DNA of 64,000 bases from Aeromicrobium phoceense (GTDB taxonomy: Bacteria; Actinomycetota; Actinomycetes; Propionibacteriales; Nocardioidaceae). Positions 61,701 to 64,000 of the stretch are shown here, in pieces; within the stretch, counting starts at the first letter, position 1; each line of letters begins with the position of its first letter. Below the pieces are notes generated by a model. It was not told the origin of the DNA. It saw nothing but the letters and a program-made list of their open reading frames with translations, and did no database searches. The position numbers and the translations under genes were made by a program. The stretch lies in NCBI RefSeq assembly GCF_013868155.1, contig NZ_JACEOG010000001.1:1-64000 (forward strand), in the 5' to 3' direction.

Positions 61701-64000
61701 GACCTCGTCGCCGTGCGCCAGGCGCGCGAGGTCCTCGCGTGCCGACGCCCAACGGTCGTCCAGGACGACCGCGTGCTCGGCGTCGAAGACGCCCTCGGTG
61801 GCCTTGATCCAGTCGGTGCCCAGCTCGGCCTCGACCCGCGCGACGACCGCGGCCGCCTGCTCGTCGGGCTCGGCCGTCTCGGGCACGTCGACCAGGTCGA
61901 GGTGCTCCAGCACGAGTCGCGCCGCCGAGGCGAGCACGCCGTCGCGGCCGGTGATGGCCGCGGTGAACTCGCCGAGCGCCTCCGCGTCGATCGTGGCGCC
62001 GTCGCCACCGCCCGCGGACGGCATCTGCACCGTCACGCCGTGGCGCGAGGCGACCGCCTGGACCGCGGCGTCGATGGCCGCGTCGACGTCGCCCGCCGAG
62101 GCGATCGACGCCTCGCCGAACGCGCCGCCGCGGACGCTCTGGCCCTCGCGGGTCACCATGGCCAGCTCGGCCAGGACGTGCGAGGCCCAGCCCGAGCCGA
62201 GCTGCCACGCACCGGTGACGCGCTCGGCGACGGCCGACTGCTTGCGACCCGTCGGGCCGAGCACCTTCTTGAGGTGGTCACCGAAGGCCTCGGCCAGGAC
62301 CGGGCCGAACGGCTTGTAGGTGCGCGCGAGGGCGTCGACCTGACCGCCCAGCGTGACGATGTCCGCCTCCGCGGCGCCGTCGATCGCGCCCAGCGACAGC
62401 TCGCCGCCGAGGTCGATCAGCAGCTGGTTGCGGCGGCTGGACGCGCCGTCGGTCAGCGACTCGATCGTGTCGGCCGCACCGAGCTGGTCCAGGTGCAGCT
62501 TCGTCCACCACGCGATGAGGACCTTCGTGGCATCGGCTGCCGAGAAGGGCAGGTCGGCGGCCGTCTGCGTGGCGGGTCCGCCGGCAGGAGCAGCCGCGGG
62601 GGCGGCGGCCTGCTGCGGCGCGCTGGTCTCGACGGTCGACTCGGGGGCCTCGTCCTCCACCGGCGCCGGGTCCTCGTCGGTCCCGTACACGGCAGCCGCG
62701 TCGCGCTCGACGTTCAGCACCTCGACGCTCGGGTAGCCGGGCAGCTTCAGCGTGCCGGCCGCCAGGTTGGCCACGGTCGGGGCCGAGCCGACGCCGACCT
62801 CGACGAAGCGCTCGACGCCCAGGCCACCCTCCTCGACGGGGGTGAACATGAGGTCCTGCGTCTCGATCCAGCGCACGGGGCTGGCGAACTGCCAGGCCAG
62901 CAGCTCGATCAGCAGGTCGCGGCACAGCATCCCCGGGTCCTCCGACCGCGGGACGGTGGTGCCGACGTACTCCTCGACCTCGCGGATGAAGTCCTCGTCC
63001 AGGCTGAACGGCTTCGGCACGAGGTTGGGGACGTAACGGCCCTCGAGGATCGACGGGTCGATCGAGGGCGGCAGCAGCTCCTGCAGCTTGTGACGGAAGT
63101 CCGGCACGCCGCCGTGCAGCACGCGGCTGTGGAACGGCACGTCGATGCCGGGCACGAGGATGAACGCGGCCTTGCCGCCGAACCGGTCGCGGCGCTCGGC
63201 CACGTCCTTCTCCAGGACCTCGAGGCCCCGGACGGTGCCGGCGATCGCGTACTGCGAGCCCCGCATGTTGTAGTTGACGATCTGCAGGAACTCGCCCGAC
63301 GCCTCACCGAGGCCCTCGACGTAGTCCTTCACCTCGTCGTCGGCCAGGCCGATCTGCGAGGGACGGATCGCCGCGAGGCGGTAGTCGCTGCGGCCCTTCT
63401 CGTCACGCGGCACGAGCGTGTGCATGACCGAGCCGCGCTGGAACACGACCTCGACGACGGCCTCGAGGCTGATGACGCCCGAGACCGCGGCGAGCGCGTT
63501 GTACTCGCCGACCGAGTGGCCGGCCAGGACCGCGCCGTCCACGAACGCGCCGCCCTCACGGAGCTCGGCCATCTGGGCGGCGCCCAGCACGGCCATCGCG
63601 ACCTGCGTGAACTGCGTCAGGTAGAGCACGCCGTCGGGGTGGTGGTGCGTGACGCCGCGGACGGTGAGATCGGTCGGGTTGTCGCGGACGACGGTCAGGA
63701 TCGAGAAGCCGAGCGCGGAGCGGGTGTGCTTGTCGGCACGGTCCCAGACCTCGCGCGCGGCGGGGCAGCGCTGGTAGCCGGCCATGCCCATGCCGGGGCT
63801 CTGGATGCCCTGACCGGGGAAGGCGTAGGCGGTGCGGGGCGCGTCCAGCACGGCCGAGGCGGCCATGACGATCTCGCCCTCGGCACGCACGGTGACGTCC
63901 AGCACCTCGCGGCCGTGGGACAGGCCGACGCGGTCGGCGCGGACCTCCACCTCGGCACCCGGAGCGACCGGGGCCATGAAGCGCGTGGTCCAGCCGGCGA
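58731..64000 (-). CDS. fas: Type I fatty acid synthase, C-terminal part (start outside the window)
   Basis: A multidomain fatty acid synthase cut by the window edge; the frame is open to 64000. Visible domains, numbered from the first Met at 63977: malonyl/palmitoyl transferase (S155, GHSVGEYNALAAV), an acyl-carrier region with a candidate phosphopantetheine serine near residue 513 (DGASSRRNQ), ketoreductase (VVTGAADGSIAGSVV from about 806), and ketosynthase with catalytic C1402 (ACATTAVS) and later His residues (KHDTSTGVNERNE, KALTGHSKGG). Actinobacterial FAS I is about 3,000 residues; the N-terminal acyltransferase, enoyl reductase and dehydratase are missing here. A palindromic repeat is read in frame at about residues 1074-1090, between reductase and ketosynthase. 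Confidence 0.95.
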   Translation of the reverse strand, partial: AGWTTRFMAPVAPGAEVEVRADRVGLSHGREVLDVTVRAEGEIVMAASAVLDAPRTAYAFPGQGIQSPGMGMAGYQRCPAAREVWDRADKHTRSALGFSILTVVRDNPTDLTVRGVTHHHPDGVLYLTQFTQVAMAVLGAAQMAELREGGAFVDGAVLAGHSVGEYNALAAVSGVISLEAVVEVVFQRGSVMHTLVPRDEKGRSDYRLAAIRPSQIGLADDEVKDYVEGLGEASGEFLQIVNYNMRGSQYAIAGTVRGLEVLEKDVAERRDRFGGKAAFILVPGIDVPFHSRVLHGGVPDFRHKLQELLPPSIDPSILEGRYVPNLVPKPFSLDEDFIREVEEYVGTTVPRSEDPGMLCRDLLIELLAWQFASPVRWIETQDLMFTPVEEGGLGVERFVEVGVGSAPTVANLAAGTLKLPGYPSVEVLNVERDAAAVYGTDEDPAPVEDEAPESTVETSAPQQAAAPAAAPAGGPATQTAADLPFSAADATKVLIAWWTKLHLDQLGAADTIESLTDGASSRRNQLLIDLGGELSLGAIDGAAEADIVTLGGQVDALARTYKPFGPVLAEAFGDHLKKVLGPTGRKQSAVAERVTGAWQLGSGWASHVLAELAMVTREGQSVRGGAFGEASIASAGDVDAAIDAAVQAVASRHGVTVQMPSAGGGDGATIDAEALGEFTAAITGRDGVLASAARLVLEHLDLVDVPETAEPDEQAAAVVARVEAELGTDWIKATEGVFDAEHAVVLDDRWASAREDLARLAHGDEVVGSFTGTGEVVAKQAEHWLARTGDERFARIAGEARDTSVGTFAGEVAVVTGAADGSIAGSVVGELLAGGATVVATTSSLAPKKLRFFKDLYRRNARAGAVLWVVPANLASFADVDALVEWIGAEQSRTAAGVTTVSKPSLTPTLLVPFAAGRVMGDATEAGPRAELEMRILLWSVERLVGALSSSVTDRNLDARLHVLLPGSPNRGMFGGDGAYGEAKAALDALVTKWGSEKRWADKVTLAHAIIGWVRGTGLMGANDPLVEAVEAAGVRTWSPDEMAAALLEACTPQARQQATEGPLTLDLTGGLGEADLDMKALGDRVARERSERRIEITDENSTIPALPAPPSRLDRVETPEWAGVTARPEDLVVIVGAGELGPYGSSRTRFEMEVEDRLSAAGVLELAWSTGLLSWDATNRGWFDTESGEVVAEHEIADRYEDAVRERIGVRRYADDGDMVDNTAPLLASVYLDQDLTFTVSGQAEAQAMRDADPEHTVISQDGEGEWTVTRKAGTQVRVPRKMKLTRTVGGQIPTGFDPTVWGVPAEMVEAVDRVALWNLICTVDAFLSSGFTPSELMRWTHPTLVANTQGTGMGGMTSMHSLYIDTLLGEAKPNDILQEALPNVIAAHVVQSYVGSYGAMVHPVAACATTAVSVEEGVDKIRLNKAEFVVAGGFDDLSVEGIVGFGDMSATADSAAMAAKGLEDRYFSRANDRRYGGFVESQGGGTILLARGDLAARMGLPVLGVVAYAASFADGVHTSIPAPGLGALAAGRGGRESQLARSLSALGVGADDIGVLSKHDTSTGVNERNESELHERLAAALGRSEGNPLYVMSQKALTGHSKGGAAAFQLIGLCQVLEGGVLPPNRSLDCVMDDLAEHEHLVWLREPLATGPLKAGLLTSLGFGHVAGLIAVVHSQAFVESLPADERDAYLEAAERRRIDGRMRLVDAMYGGDALYRRPADRRLGDSGVREREAALLLDASGRLGEDGVYACR
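60707..60754. repeat. Palindromic repeat element read in frame inside fas
   Basis: TGATCTCGATACGCCGCTCG...CTACTCGATCACCGA is of the same family as 42091-42142. In the fas frame it encodes LGDRVARERSERRIEIT, a charged segment between the ketoreductase and ketosynthase domains. Confidence 0.75.

Overview
The window is about 70% G+C, densely coded on both strands, and free of insertion sequences, prophage, CRISPR arrays and tRNAs. It comes from the chromosome of a high-GC Gram-positive actinobacterium. Supporting markers are Lsr2, a type I fatty acid synthase followed by acpS, F420 biosynthesis genes, prfB and ftsEX-smpB, many GTG starts, and a tmRNA whose tag reads ADSKRTDFALAA. A member of the Nocardioidaceae (for example Aeromicrobium) is my best guess; that is inference.

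Layout. 0.2-2 kb: tyrS and a universal stress protein. 2-4 kb: an FrnE/DsbA-like thioredoxin-fold protein, a coupled 39-residue cysteine protein and a membrane acyltransferase. 4-10 kb: a tctCBA tricarboxylate transporter operon with a second stress protein, divergent from a CitA/CitB-type two-component system. 9.8-13 kb: two paralogous secreted SGNH esterases around a 3-methyladenine glycosylase. 13-16.3 kb: an amine/amino-acid oxidase, a Baeyer-Villiger-type monooxygenase with a palindromic operator, and a VKOR. 16.4-26 kb: one long minus-strand Tad/Flp pilus locus (flp2, flp1, tadE, tadG, cpaB, tadZ, tadA, tadB, tadC) ending in a large secreted repeat protein that may be its adhesin. 26-33 kb: a cation/H+ antiporter coupled to a NYN-LOTUS protein, a cold-shock gene with a structured leader, an F420-type PPOX protein with a metallo-hydrolase, an old yellow enzyme and ssrA. 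33-36.8 kb: smpB, an M23 peptidase, ftsX and ftsE (division and ribosome rescue).

36.9-43.9 kb is an F420 island: fbiC-monooxygenase-fbiD on the plus strand, and cofE-fbiA on the minus strand with two small lipoproteins between. It separates prfB from ftsE, which are commonly close neighbours in actinobacteria. The fbiC product has a normal CofG half, but its CofH half lacks the CX3CX2C radical-SAM cluster motif. A palindromic repeat is read in frame in its linker; the same repeat family is clustered at 42.1 kb and read in frame again inside fas at 60.7 kb. These are the most unusual features of the window.

45-52 kb: an alkaline phosphatase with a run-on C-terminus, secreted and membrane proteins, Lsr2, an MscS channel and a truncated haemoglobin. 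52-57 kb: a thioesterase, a stand-alone biotin carrier and acyl-CoA carboxyltransferase, divergent from a fabG-like dehydrogenase, a phosphotransferase and a TetR regulator, with palindromes in the divergent promoter. 57-64 kb: an epimerase, acpS and the C-terminal part of a type I fatty acid synthase that runs off the window end.
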